The notes: generated from the letters alone by a model not told the origin. Positions 1 through 12,300 are shown, numbered from the stretch's first letter. The stretch: 64,000 nucleotides of DNA from Siderastrea radians (GCA_964017195.1 OZ024889.1:60783858-60847857), one strand, 5' to 3'. Numbers and translations: made by a program.

Positions 1-820
1 GAAAATATCGATTAGATACGCCCTGACTGAAGCGGCTGGAAAGTGGTGGGAACGTGCAGTTAGCAGCAGTTTGAAAAATGGCAAGTGATTTCGGTGCATA
101 TGGTTTGAGTTTATATTTCCCGACCATTTTCATGTTCATTTAGGTCTTGTAGAAAGAACATGAAAATCACAGGGACGTTTGAACCATTTTCGTCAATAAA
201 TGAATGTCGATAAATGCCTATGAATGAACTAATGTCAATAAATGTATAATGAAACACTCTTCCGAAATCATCGTTGAATTTTTACTGGTTACTCATTAAT
301 ACGCACCAGAAACTCATAAGGACTTGAAGTCAACTCCTTATGAGTTTCTGTATGCACAATATAATTGACAGGTAATAGAACTGCATGCTTATTCAATCTG
401 AAAAATTTTATCAAAAACTTCCTCTGACTGCCAAATTGGACTCGGTCGAATTTGGCAGTCCTCAGAATTTTTCTCATTTCATTAATTATTTCCAACTTGG
501 ACAGTTTGTTGTTGTTTTTATTTTTTATTTTTATTTATTTTTTTTTGTTATTGCCATTCACAGAAGGAGGTTCACGAGTGTACGTGTCAACGAACCATAA
601 GCGCTTGTACTATGTATAAATTTGACCAAGATGTTAAGGACGGTGCCTCCTTTTGTTACTGCGCATACGTCCTGCGCATCTCAGGATATTCGGTTTTCTT
701 AGGGTGGCTCATCTGAATTTTTCCGAGGCACACCATCCCAACTTTGAACGGCTAATACTTTACTGCCTGAGCTCGGTGAGGCAAGCTGCTTCACACATTT
801 ACCAGAGACTGAATGAACTT
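1..820. repeat. Segmentally duplicated repeat block, copy 1
   Basis: This block is nearly identical, in the same orientation, to 47991-48813. The first 25 bases (ending ATACGCCCTG) are the right end of a DNA-transposon-like insertion also seen at 48001-48015, so both copies share the same insertion junction. Positions 26-600 also match the right half of the uninterrupted repeat at 11760-12240 more loosely. Similarity stops abruptly after GAATGAACTT. No protein of convincing quality is encoded. Confidence 0.85.
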
Positions 821-1065
821 ATCAAAAAAGTAGGTTTGATTGACATCGGTGTTACCATAGCAACGAAGCGATGACGTCATGATTTTTGTATATCAGCAAT
901 TTTCTCGACATCTAGACCTAAACTTTTAAAACAACCTATTGTCTCTTATAGTCTAGGTGTAGATCTTCAAGACTGCAAAGTTTGAAAAAATTCTATGAGA
1001 GCGTTTTCGAAAAAAATCGGGTTGAATTTTTTCCAGTAAAATATTACAGATTTACGTTATTTTCT

Positions 1066-1830
1066 ACGTTGTAGCTCTGTGTTCCAACAGGTCCAAATGC
1101 TCAGATAGAAATCGGATGCCATGTAAACGGAGTTGAATCGCTTTTCCAGTTGTTTGAATGTTGTTTTTAACATTCCGTTCGCAACCTCTAAACCGAGAAC
1201 AACTGCATTTTGTGCTTTGCATTAAACAAACTATGATGGTGAATTCTAATGTTCCTCGCTACAGTAATCTTGCTTCTGAGTTGCATAGAAATTACTTCTT
1301 CAAGTTCAAATTGGTTCTGTCTTCATTTCGATCAAACACGCACATGATGGCTCCGTTGTGCGAACAGATTACAAACTTGTTCTGTTTTAACTCCAGCAGC
1401 TAATATGGTGAAATTGTACAGCTTCAATCCGCTTTGAACGATGATTTCAACAATGTTTCGGGAAAAATCAAACATGTACCATATTTCAGAGTCAATAATT
1501 AGAAGAATTTTTTCCCAAACTTGTGCCACTTCGTTCACTTTCGAGCAGTTTTCATTGATTCATTCAGCTTTGCAATGAAACGCTGCAACACTTCGCAAGG
1601 TTTTGGTGCCTTTTTCGTTCAGTCATGTGATCGATTCTTGCTCCCTTTTTATCCCTTTTCTCATTTTTCGATTTCTTTCTTGATTTTTTTTAACAAAAAT
1701 AGTAGTTAAGTTTTTAATAAAACAATTATTCTACCCGGGCTTGATGGATATGAAATGATTATAACCAACTCGGCGCTACGCGCCTCGTTGGTTATCTATC
1801 ATTTCATATCCAGCGCGCCTTCGTAGAATA
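1066..1830. repeat. Interspersed repeat B, copy 1, ending in a long hairpin
   Basis: This stretch matches 23254-24010 in the same orientation with scattered substitutions and small indels. It ends in an imperfect palindrome of about 105 bases (about 1726-1830). Its arms carry CAATTATTCTAC and GTAGAATAATTG, with an inner stem around CGGCGCTACGCGCC. The shared end structure suggests a non-autonomous mobile element. Bases 821-1065 between this and the previous block show nothing recognisable. Confidence 0.7.

Positions 1831-1835
<5 letters not shown>

Positions 1836-1877
<42 letters not shown>
1836..1877. repeat. (TA)n microsatellite
   Basis: Uninterrupted TA dinucleotide run abutting the left end of the Penelope-like element. 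A similar AT run lies at its right end (4190-4240). Confidence 0.95.
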
Positions 1878-1894
1878 TCGTTGAAGGAAAGCGA

Positions 1895-1985
1895 GGACGG
1901 ACAACTTCTGACGATTAAAAAGTTAAAAAATTTAATAAAAAATAAAAACGTTTCGGTCTTAGACCTTCATCAGTTACATGAAAAA
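1895..1985 (-). ncRNA. Hammerhead-ribozyme-like motif of Penelope element (degenerate)
   Basis: On the minus strand the core CTGATGA (1967-1973) is followed by a GGTC/GACC stem II and then GAAA (1951-1954). A long AT-rich stretch then leads to a CGTC cleavage-type triplet (1902-1905). Stem II and both conserved core boxes are intact. Stem I pairing is poor and the stem III region is long and AT-rich, so activity is doubtful. Confidence 0.5.
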
Positions 1986-2610
1986 TTAAACTTATCAAAT
2001 CTACCGAAATAAGATTACAGAACAAAACAAGACGCAAAATACAATTCAACGCTATGAGTTACGTAACCGGCGTGATCATAACAATACTAAAACGAGGATA
2101 AGTGACGCTAACATTCAAATATAAAAACAATGTAGTACAACGATTATATAACGAAAAAAGGAAAAATAAACAATACTAACAATTAAACGTAATTACAAGG
2201 TGTAGATACAGGTACAACACTAGATAAATGAACAATACAAGGCAAAAATATAACAAAAGACCGGAAATATGCTGCTATAAAAATAAATAACAAAAGATGA
2301 CAGATAAGACTAAAAACTAAATACTACTAATATGACATTTGCAAAGCGGCAAAAGAAAGGGCAGTCAAAAGGAAAGCAACCTATGTTTACGCAAACATGG
2401 ATCATACCAAAATCCCAAATCGAGGCCTTTGGAGCCCCAAAGGGCCGATAGACAACAAAATCCCTGGGGGGGCCCTTAAACAATAATCACCGTAATAAGT
2501 TCCCCGGACAGGGCCTTTGAGTATACCCAACACCTAAGAGGCTGACAAAATCCAAGAAAAGGGCCTTTGAACGGCCATATATCGCAAACAAAGAATCGCA
2601 AAAAAGAAAA

Positions 2611-3804
2611 TTAATTATAACAAATTCTATTCCTAGAATGAAATTCTTTTCTTTTATTTAAACCATGGGGTGCCAAAGAGAATAGCTGAGCACTCCAATA
2701 AGCCTCCTTGTTTCTTTCGCATTTGAAGCAGCCATTGCTTTGTTGAGTTGTTTGTCCCTCTTCGGCGGTTTTAAAACGAGATGGTGCCAATAATTCTTTA
2801 AGATTTTTTGACCTACGAAAAGATGGTATGATAGAGCCTGGAGGGAAAAGTTCTTTTAATTTGGGGTTGGATTGTAAAATCAACAAATGCTTTCTAATTA
2901 TGTTACCCACGTTCGGTAAATTTGGATTAAATGTCAATACGAATGGAAATACTTTCTTCGCTTCTTTTCCACGTGTCCTGAGTAAATCATTTCTAGAAAT
3001 GGTGGAGGCTTTGGAGAATTGATCATTGACTAATTTAGAGGGATAACCCTGGTTAACAAGGTATCCTTTGTACTCGGCTGTTCTCTTGGCAAGGAAAATT
3101 TCTTCAGAGCAATTTCTTTTCAATCTTGTAGCTACTCCAAAAGGAATAGCCTTGAAGACATGCTTGGGATGGCAGCTGGAAGGTGGGAGATATAAATGAC
3201 TGTCTGTAGGTTTAGAATAAACGTCAGTCCTAATAAACCCATCGACAAGGTGTAGGGTAAGGTCTAGTACATGAAGCTCGTGCTCAGAAAAAACTAACTC
3301 GAATTTAATAGTAGGGTATAGAGAATTAATGTACTCAGTAAATTGATGTAAGGCAGGAAGGCCTTGCTGCCAAAGATCAAAAACGTCGTCACGATATCGC
3401 CACCACAAGGACGGCTTTATCGGACCGGAAAATTTAGCTCTAAGATCAATTTCGCCCATGGCTAAATCGGCATAACTACAAGCATTCTTCGGACCCATAG
3501 CCGTGCCATGGATCTGAAGAAAGAAATTCTCCTTAAAAACAGAATGGTTGCTTTTCAAACAAATTTTCACAGCTTCTAATATGCAAGTCGTGGATGGGAA
3601 TTTGTTTTCCCTTGCATTCAAAGCCTTCCTAACTGCAGTAAGACCAAGTTTGTTATCAATGTTAGGGAACATTGAAACAACATCCCACGAAACCAGTAAG
3701 GTGCCAGTTGGAAAAGGGCCCCTCGTGTTAAGATCTTCTATTTTGTTAAGCAAGTCGGTAGTATCCTTAATAAATGATGGTAATTTACGGGCAAGTGGTT
3801 GCAA
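2611..3804 (-). pseudogene. Penelope-like reverse transcriptase, truncated
   Basis: This 397-residue open frame carries reverse-transcriptase core motifs. They include VSWDVVSMFPNID (motif A type), IHGTAMGPKNACSYADL (motif B type) and WWRYRDDVFDLW with the catalytic DD pair (motif C). The sequence style (GTAMG, YRDDVF) is typical of Penelope-like elements rather than LINEs or LTR elements. The first part of the enzyme is missing on the right and no C-terminal GIY-YIG nuclease is present. The protein ends in a cysteine-containing tail (CFKCERNKEAYW) that may be a remnant of the linker. It would copy the element's RNA at a chromosomal nick if complete; here it is a fragment. Confidence 0.8.
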
Positions 3805-3897
3805 ATAAAATTCGGTAAAGGCCGACAGGTTTTCAATTGCCGTGCCACAACAAGAAGTAAAACGGGCAACCCATTAAGACTTATTACTTAAATTGAT

Positions 3898-3973
3898 CTT
3901 AGAGCTAAATTTTCCGGTCCGATAAAGCCGTCCTTGTGGTGGCGATATCGTGACGACGTTTTTGATCTTTGGC
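3898..3973 (+). repeat. Inverted fragment of the Penelope reverse transcriptase
   Basis: Plus-strand copy of the reverse complement of 3369-3443, covering the WWRYRDDVFDLW region. It shows that a second, oppositely oriented piece of the same element joins the main copy here. Confidence 0.85.
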
Positions 3974-4143
3974 ATACAAAGCTATGCTTTCATGTCCAAA
4001 TTGAGCACTCTATCTGGAGTGTACCATTGTCGCTAGCGCGCATGCGTAGCTCACTAGTTTACTAGTTTGAGCACTCTGACATGGTACGATGATACCACAT
4101 GTGTGGGATCGTCTGTTGTGGCTATATAGCCGCTAACCTCAGC

Positions 4144-4188
4144 ACTGCACTGATGAGGCCGAGAAGGCCGAAACAGTACTGTCTGCAG

Positions 4189-4189
<1 letters not shown>
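4144..4189 (+). ncRNA. Hammerhead ribozyme (type I, short stem III)
   Basis: All conserved parts are in order. Stem I 5' strand is ACTGCA (4144-4149), then core CTGATGA (4150-4156). Stem II is GGCC-GAGAA-GGCC (4157-4169), then GAAA (4170-4173). A very short stem III is CAG-TA-CTG (4174-4181), followed by cleavage triplet GTC (4181-4183) and stem I 3' strand TGCAGT (4184-4189), perfectly complementary to the 5' strand. Very short stem III with a two-base loop is typical of ribozymes in Penelope-like elements. Predicted cleavage is after C4183. Confidence 0.88.

Positions 4190-4240
<51 letters not shown>
4190..4240. repeat. (AT)n microsatellite
   Basis: Dinucleotide run directly after the ribozyme; it forms the right boundary of the Penelope-like segment. 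Confidence 0.95.
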
Positions 4241-4242
<2 letters not shown>

Positions 4243-4439
4243 CAACGATTTTATCCCAAGTATGCAAGTATGCAAGATAGGTTGTGGTGCTGCTTGGGGC
4301 CAGTGACTTTTTTGGATTTCACTATGATGTGATATGATTAAAGACTTTGGTGCTTTTTGTCAGCGTTTTTTGTTTGTTTTTTTGTTTGTTTGATTTTTCT
4401 TACTGAAAAAGGTGAAAAACCCGCATGTTTAATTATCAT

Positions 4440-6170
4440 GTCAAAAACGGCTCAACGTCATGCAACTTTGCCAAAATAGGTCTAAGCTTTGCCAGAATAT
4501 GTCCAAGCGTTATTTTATTAGTCAACAGAACAGAATGCTGATTTATAAATACCTCCCTATCTCTAAAGCGCGCAAGTGTTAAACTACTGAAAGAAAGGCA
4601 TGCATTCATTTTGAATTCGTCTCTTTTGAACTCACATATTTGAGGATTTCAAACATAGATGATAGCACCATCTTGTGCAGAATAGTAAAACAGCACCACT
4701 TAAGAAGTACTGCTCAATGGCGTTATTTCATTTGAATCAGGGTCGCATTTTAGGATATCATCCACACCCATCCATAATTCATCTAGCTGTACAGGCGGAT
4801 TTCTGACTTAAACGTTTTCAATTCCAAATACCTCACAAACTTTGAACAAACAAACCTTTGTCTTAAGCACCCAATTAAGGAGTACCAAGTTCATAAACAG
4901 CAAAAAAAAAATCGTCCCCGAGAGCTTGCATAATCTCTACCTGAAAATCAACGGAAACTGATCAGGTGTCCGTAGCTTCAAAGCATGCTGTTCTAATAAA
5001 CGACAGACTACGCTGGTATGGTGCATTTAGTCTTTCGCACAATGTGTGATAAAAATCGTCCAGAAATTTCTTCAATATACCGGTAACTCCGAGTTGTACA
5101 TTCAGACTGTTTGCTTTTGGCTGTTATGGATAACTGGCCGCAGTGACTTAGCATACTACATGCAATTGCTAATTTTCTCTCGAGTGTAAGAACATGCCGA
5201 GTGATCGGCGCCCTTATATGGCCTATACGGGGACGTGCCGCTGGACAGGGTATGGTTTTTGGCCTCTCTGTCCTAAACAATGCATACAATTTTATGCGAG
5301 TCTGTCCTAAATAGAGTCTGCACTGTCCTAAACAGGGTATAGCTGCATGATTGTCGCCGTCAAGAGTGTGGCAGATTGGGGACGTTTGCTGGTATTTGAA
5401 ACTGTTAAGTAAAACACTTTAAAACTGTGCAAAACAATGGAGTGTGTATTTTACCATTTGTCCTAAGCTGGGACCTAAAATGGAGGGTGCTGCCCTACAC
5501 GGGGTGGGTATTTTATGTTTTTTTTTGTCCTAAACAAGGTCAGGGTTTCATACCCTCAGTGGCACCCAAACATTGGTCAAGTGCATCGCCACTCCCCACC
5601 CCGGTGAACGGCGATGGACAATAAGTACAAGAACAATAATAACACTTTATAACTTTAATGCAAACTATGTCAAAGCACCTTAGAACGACGAAATACTCTC
5701 TCATGTCCTACTGGCATAGGTTATGTTATTTATAACTTTAGAATGTCTAACGTCAAACCCAATGGGCCGGTATTACGTTTAAACACCGAAAACACTTTGC
5801 AACTTTGCACTGAAATCTTCTAAATCCTCAACTATCTGTTTAAGGGTACAAAAACCTCCTTTTGGAGTCTTAAGACAGAACATGGAATGTTAATTGTACG
5901 TTACGCACATAAGAGAGAAGCATCGTTTAGCATGTCCCGACCGTGGTCCAAAGAAAAAAATCTGATTCATTGACAGGAATCGAACATTTCATCTTTCGTA
6001 TTTATGACTGACGACCCTATCTCTTGCTTGCTAAGTTATATAAGGTTAACGTGCTCGGCAAGCGGTTCTTCTGCACAAACTAATAAAGTTGCGATTCAGC
6101 CCTTGTTGGTTGTTTAATTCATTATAACTCCTAACTATGATTGCTTCATCAATTTTCGCCTTATATAAAC
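4440..6170. repeat. Repeat block D, copy 1
   Basis: Matches about 57010-58600 in the same orientation, with indels. Shared landmarks include the TTTGCCAAAATA region at the start and the GGAATCGAAC region near the end. It lies downstream of the receptor gene's 3' end in this copy. Short frames inside it are not conserved between the two copies, so no gene is called. Confidence 0.7.
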
Positions 6171-6186
6171 GTAGGTACACGATCTA

Positions 6187-9100
6187 TTACGAAAACCATG
6201 CACCAAGTGATTTCACACCACTGTATTCACCATTTTCACTGCCTGAAGTACTATTGCCACGGCCTTTATCTTTGCAAATAAGGCGGTAGAAAATAGCACC
6301 CACAAGTACGACCAGAACACATGTATTGACAATCATCACAACCCAGACGAAACCACTGGCATTAACACTGTCCATAGCTGCAAACCTCAACACCATAAAT
6401 GACATGGACAACACGACCAGCACTACGGGCTCAATGACATTCTCAGTGAGAGTACATTCTAAAATGCGCCTTTTGCGTGTTTCGAATGCTGTCGCGGCGG
6501 AGCGGCCCTCATACGGCTGCAAACTTAAGTGAGTAATCGCCGACTGCATAAGAACAAGCCAAACCACAAACGTTTGTATGGTGGAGGAGGATGAAATCAT
6601 GGACAACGCGATGGCAAGAATCAGGCGGCGGAGAAGCATGAAGACTTCAAAGTATGACTGACACTTTGATTTGTAGGACAAATAGACTGGCCCAAGCCAT
6701 ACGTCAAGTTTCTTGCGATCTTCAGGATTCATGGACCTTCTTTTTGGAAAGAAATAAATCATAAGAGAGATCACGATCAACGGAAAACCGGTAACATAGA
6801 ACACAGCAGAGAAAATTCCAAGTGCTGTCAATTTGCGGTAGGAGTAAGATGTGCACTCTATCCACGGAGAGTTTGGCATGTAAAGAACATTTTGATCACT
6901 GTGACATGGGCGTAGAATAGACAGTGTCTGCTTCACGATGGGAAAGTAGCTGAAATTTAGACAGAAGAACGCGCTTTGGCGACATTTGAAATGAACATTT
7001 TCCATGCGCCTTTCGTTTGGACGAAACTTGTCGATGATCCACATGACCACAAAGTATATACCCACCGCTGCCAAGCAAACTACCGGAAGAAGAAGCAGAA
7101 AAGCGAACTTTCCAACTAGAGTGAACAGAGAAGGCAGATCACAAGAAATGGAGGGAAAGTACAGGTTCCAGTAACTGCTCAAGTAACTTTGAGCTGCAAC
7201 AACTTTTTGAGGCCAAACATCGACGCTGGATACCATGAAATCCAAGGTTTGAATGTAAAACACTGCGATGTTGATGCGCGAGCGAGCGGCCTTTCCTCGA
7301 TTGGTCATACACAACACAAAGACAACCAGGTTTAATTTAAAAATCCACGCTGGTAGAAATTCCAGTAGCATCATGATTAACATAAAGAGAAAATGAACCG
7401 CAGTAACAGCAAACCATTTCAAAGGTCTGACATTGAAATAAAAGTAAGACCACAGCAAAATCAGGAAAGAAACAGCAAAGACTGGAATGAACATATAGTA
7501 GTAAGTGAGGTCGCCTTTTTTGCATTGGAAGCACAGTCCACCAAGTTTGTAAAATCCTTCTTGGCAGCGAGAACAAAATCTGTCCGTGTTTCCTGGATGG
7601 CAGATACAGGATTGGTTGCATATTGTGGTCAGAAATGATACTAAAGGCCTGTAACGGGATAAGGGAGTGTCCTCTCCTGATGTGTCCAAATGACAGGTGC
7701 ATGAATCTGATGGATTGCATGCAGATGGTACCGGGCACTTGACAAGATGGGTAGCATTTGTGGGGTCTGGTGACGGCCAGTAACCTTTCCTATACAGCAT
7801 AACGTTTGGACGGAGATCATCTAGTGCACTGAGAGAAGGTCGACGGCAGCTCCCACTCTTCATGCATTTCCTACACAATCCGTTGTCTCCATAGAAACCG
7901 TCATCGAAGACGCAATATTTGTAATCGTAAAATGTCGGATCTAACCGAATACGACCATTGTTAAATGTGAGTCTTCCTTCAGGACATGTAAAGTTGTCTG
8001 CTTGAGGTGGTCTTATCATTCTTGAAAAATCAGGATGAAAGACATTGGACGTAGCCTTAGTTCCTTTACGCATTAAAGGATTTCCAGAAATATCCAGATA
8101 TTGCAGGGATATCAAGTCTTGAATTCCTGCTGGAAGGCCACCAGTTAAATTATTTGACGAGACATCAAAATACGATAGAGAGGAATAGTCCTCAAAAAAA
8201 TCAGGTAATGTACCAAAAAGATTATTACCACGTAAATCGCAAGTGGACATGTACTCCATGTAAAGCACATTTGCAAGTAAAGGGCTTTTGATGTTGCAAA
8301 AGCTTAAATTCAAAATTGATGGGCTTGGAGCAAAGCCATATCCATTGAAAAGTCCCAGAAAGCTTGTGAAGTTAATTGACAAATTTCTATTCCCTGCCAG
8401 ACTGAGGTAAGACTTGGCACCTGCCTTGGCTTTTTTGGACCATGGCTTTCCTTGGTTAATCGATGAAAATCGGTTCTGTGACAAATCAACCATTTCAGTG
8501 TTTTGGAGGAGCAAATCACCTGGGATATCCCCAGTAAGATCATTGTTGGCAACATTTAATATTGAAGGGCAGTTATTATCTGGAAATGCTTCTACAAATT
8601 TTCCTGAAATGTTGTTTCCAGGCAGTACCAGGTAGCTTAACTTTCTTGGCAACACACGAGGCAACTCTCCGACAAGTTGAACTCCAGACACAAACAAATA
8701 GGTTAACGAAGGAATTGCAAGTATGTCATTTAGGTTTCCACGCATCATGCCAGGAGTATTTCTCAGGTCAAGATACCAAAGCTTGTTCAATGTAGATATA
8801 CTCTTCGGTATTTGTCCAGTTAAGTTGTTTCCTCCAAGGCACAATACTCGCAGTTCTGTCATATTTCCTATGTCTTCTGGTAGAGGTTCTAGTGAGACCA
8901 TCACCGTTCATAATACAGGCCAGGAAGTTTTGAAGCCTTCTCATTTTAGCAATCTCTTTCGGAATTTCTCCATCAATTGAGGCAGCATTGAACACAACGG
9001 TCAGCAGATTGCTCATATTTCCAAAAAGGAAACCGCCGATACCTCCTCGCAGACTAGGATTTCCAGGAGTGCACATCGAAAGCAAGTTTCGGATCTTCCA

Positions 9101-10482
9101 AATGTTAGAAGGAAGAGAACCGTCCAAGTTGTTGTAAGCCAGCACGATCGTTTTGATGTAGGATGTGTTGCTGTGACAAGTTATACCGTGCCAAGAACAA
9201 TGAGATGTGCCATTTGTTGTACTATTCCATCCACTTCTCTGACACCATTGCGGCCCATTTGTTGAGGCGTATATATCTAACAAAACGTCTCTTTCTTGTT
9301 CGGGTGTAAACGAGGTGTCTAACCTCAACAATGGAAACATTTGAACTCGTTTGAAACAATCTTTACCCTCAATGCTTAGGAATAACCTGTAATCTGAAAC
9401 AGAACGATATCATTATTTCAGTTTCACAAACGTTCCTGTTATAGCCGTACTCAGATGTATTAGTAATACGGTCACGAGCAAAGAATTTTCGAACCAATTT
9501 CTTCCACACTTCATGGCGCATGGGTTTTTGCCGTGTCTGTGATAACAGTCATTTGAATTATGTGTCACTTAAAATGCCCATTCTTTGCTTTCCCAGGGTC
9601 TTATCTCTTTCTCCCCCAGGATGGGTACTTAAGAGCGAGAATGCAAGGTCAACGAGCTCGATCGAGAAGTTATGCGGTGCCTATTTCTCAAGATTAGTTC
9701 GATTTAATGCCAGTTACTCTTTTCTAGTATTTCAGCAGCTACGAACCTTCTGCGGGGTTTCGAGGTAAAATTATCTCAAGAGTGTTAGAAGTATTTTGTC
9801 TGTCTTGAGCCATACCTGTGTCAAGAGACGGTAGAGAAAGGGACTGTACGGAAGCTTTGACGATATTAAAGTTTACATGCCGCTTGGTAAGTTATCCGAA
9901 AGGTAAGTTAGATATAACCAGGCTTCCGAAACCATGGTGAACAGTTAGCTCTTTGAGCTTTGGCCACCAACAAAACTGATGAAAACCTTTCAGGAAAATT
10001 AATAGATGAGGAGGATAACCGAGGAATGGGGTTAATTTCGTTCAATAAGTTGTTGCCAACACTGGGAATGAACTCTCGCGATCGCTCGACAGGAAAAATG
10101 TCTCGTGACTCGAAGATGACCCGGGCTCGAACTTGACTCGTGCTACGGGTAAACTCAACTGAGTGGTTGTATCACCTACAGTTCTTGTATCTTCTGCCTG
10201 CACCATACCAACGGTCAATTAAGGCAACGCATCAGACTACTCATAATTAATTGCTCTCTGTCTCGTACGTCGACGTACGCGTCAAGGCTTACTATTGCAA
10301 AACCAACTCTTGTACTTACCGTAAGTATCTCTGGGCCACGCAATTGCAGCCGCTAAAACGAGCATCAGTGTTTGGCAAATAGCCACCCGTAGAAGAAAAG
10401 ACTTCCACATCCCTAGCATGGAGATCCTGTGAGCAAAGGTACTTTGGTTGTAGAAGCTCTGTACTTTCGATAGTCGTTGCAT
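6187..10482 (-). pseudogene. LRR-ectodomain multi-pass membrane receptor, two exons, one frame break
   Basis: Exon 1 (10482 or 10419 down to 10320) encodes a signal peptide (MLGMWKSFLL...). It ends at a strong GTAAGT donor (10319-10314). Exon 2 starts after a pyrimidine-rich CAG acceptor (exon from 9393), and the reading frame joins cleanly in phase 1. Exon 2 encodes an LRRNT-like cap (CSWHGITC), several leucine-rich repeats of the plant-like GxIP type, and a cysteine-rich EGF/TNFR-like juxtamembrane region (CICHPGNTDRFCSRCQEGFY). Seven to nine hydrophobic segments and a short cytoplasmic tail follow. The frame shifts by one base near 8890-8905 in the middle of an LRR, so this copy is a recent pseudogene or carries an assembly error. 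Ligand unknown. Partial copies lie at 50193-51269 (3' half) and 19798-19998 (exon 1), indicating a tandem family. The first codon could be at 10482, 10419 or 10410. Confidence 0.75.
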
Positions 10483-11230
10483 GCAAATTATGTCGAAGTC
10501 TATCTAGTGGAAGTGTAGATAATCATTCATACGGTGATAGATGAATGGCTGCTGACCAATCATACGTTTTGTTTTTGTATGGTTTTGTTTTCTACTTGTC
10601 TCTTGCATTGTTTAATCGAAGTAGCTATTTTAGGAAATTTAGAAATTGAAAATAAGAACTTGAGTAACTGATCAATCCTGCAAACTATAAAATTGAATAC
10701 AGATGTAAATGCTGGTGCATTTTGACCAGAATCATGGCCTTTTTCAACCGAAGTAAAAATGAAATTTTAAAGGTCTGTATGCCAAAACACTGTATTTAAT
10801 TTCGAGCTTGGTTGATGCTAAGTGGAAATATATTCATGGAGTGTAACCATGCAGAAAGATTCATACCGTGATGGCTAATTGCTGCCCAACAGGCGTTGTT
10901 TTCTTTTGCTTCGTGCCGGTTAATTTAAGTAATTACTGGAACTGAAGAACTGAAATTTAAGGATGTGCCAGTGAAAACAAGACGGACGTAAAGCAGCTGA
11001 AGCACTATAACGAGAATCGCTTTCTCTTTGGTTCCCCCATGCAGGCCGGAATTGAATATAAGTCCCATAAGATTGAACCAAGATATGTTCTCTACGTCTC
11101 TGCAATATTTAACGCAGTTTAGGATCTGAGTTTTTAGCTAAAGCATTAATCAGTTTATAACCTCGGGTATTCAAATGATCTTCAACTAAGTTACAGAACA
11201 CCTGAAACCTTAGAAAAGGCTGGGTTTTTT
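10280..11230 (-). promoter_or_regulatory. Receptor first exon and upstream region, duplicated at 19720-20900
   Basis: The first exon and roughly 800 bases upstream match 19720-20900, apart from a MITE inserted in the second copy. Conservation of the non-coding part suggests both derive from the promoter region of tandem receptor genes. No clear TATA box can be assigned. Confidence 0.55.
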
Positions 11231-12300
11231 TTTCTAGTGCCGCACTGTTTATTGGGCGGTGATGTAACAGTCAAATTGTAGACCATACGGACGCAGCCTA
11301 GGCAAAACATTTGTTTTGGAGACAAAACAGTAGTTTAATATTGTGCGAAAAAAAAATTCTTAAAAAGAAACATTCTTCAAGATTACCGTGAGATTACCGA
11401 AGGCTATACCAAAGTTAATAATTCGCTTAAAAAAAAATCCTATAATAAAATTATCTCCTCCCAAACTGGATTATATAAAAATTAACGTTGCACTGGTTCT
11501 GAAACACACTCTAACGATGTTATTCTGTCGACCAGGGGCAATTTACTCGGATTCACTGCCCTGTTGGTTGGTCCACTTCGTCTCTCTCTCTCTGGGGCAA
11601 TTCACTCAGATTAACTGCTCTGTTGGTTGAGCCATTTTGTCTCTGGGTCTATTAGGCAAGTTTGCAAATTATTCGCCGAAGTTCAGGAAGTTGGGTAAAA
11701 AGACGGGGAAGAATATAAACCAGAGAGTTTGGCTGCTATATGAGATTCGCTCGACTGAAGCGGCTCGAATATTGTGGGAAAGTGCAGTTAGCAGCTGTTT
11801 GAAAAACAGCAAGTGATTTCAGTGTTTATGGTTTGAGTTAATATTTCCCGACCATTTTCACATTCATTTAGGTCTTGCAGAAAGAACCTGAAAATCGCAG
11901 GGACGTTTAAACCCATTTTCGTCAATAAATGGTTGTCAATAAATGTCTATGAATGAATTAATGCCAATAAATGTACAATGAAACTCTCCTCCGAAATCAT
12001 CGTTGCCTTTTTACTCGTTACTCGTTAATACTCACAATATAATTGACAGGTAATAGAACTGCATGCTTGGAAAATTGCATAAAAAATTCGTTTAACTGCC
12101 AAATTGGACTCGATCCAATTTGGTAGTCCGCGAGATTTTTCTTACTTCTAAATTAATTATTTCCAATTTGGACAGTTTATTAGTGCCAATCAAAGAGGGA
12201 GATTCACGAGTGTACAGGTCAACGAAACATGAGCGCTTATATTATGTATTACTAAAATTTGACCAAGAAGTGAGTGCTTATGTTAAGATGTTGACTGAGT
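11230..12300. repeat. Repeat R, uninterrupted copy
   Basis: The left half (to about 11755, ending CTGCTATATGAGATTCGCTC) matches 20900-21380. The right half (from ACTGAAGCGGCT, about 11756) matches 48016-48600 and 26-600. This copy therefore shows what the locus looked like before the insertion that now occupies 21382-48015. No convincing gene was found in it or in 12300-12718. Confidence 0.8.

Larger units (their letters stand above)
1880..4240. mobile_element. Penelope-like retroelement, rearranged
   Basis: The segment holds a minus-strand Penelope-type reverse transcriptase, hammerhead ribozyme motifs at both ends and flanking AT microsatellites. The family is known for hammerhead motifs in its terminal repeats and for inverted or truncated copies. 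Here a 76-bp piece of the reverse transcriptase occurs again in opposite orientation at 3898-3973 and is followed by a plus-strand ribozyme. The copy is therefore a head-to-head compound or an inverted-5'-end insertion. Bases 1985-2600 are A-rich non-coding sequence belonging to the 3' part of the minus-strand copy. No GIY-YIG endonuclease domain could be recognised. Confidence 0.75.

Noticed and set aside
4099..4332. 77-residue frame with a YIYIYI run
   Set aside because: Just the translated AT microsatellite and ribozyme; no gene.
5008..5289. 93-residue minus-strand frame upstream of repeat D
   Set aside because: Not conserved in the second copy of the repeat near 57600 and without recognisable features.
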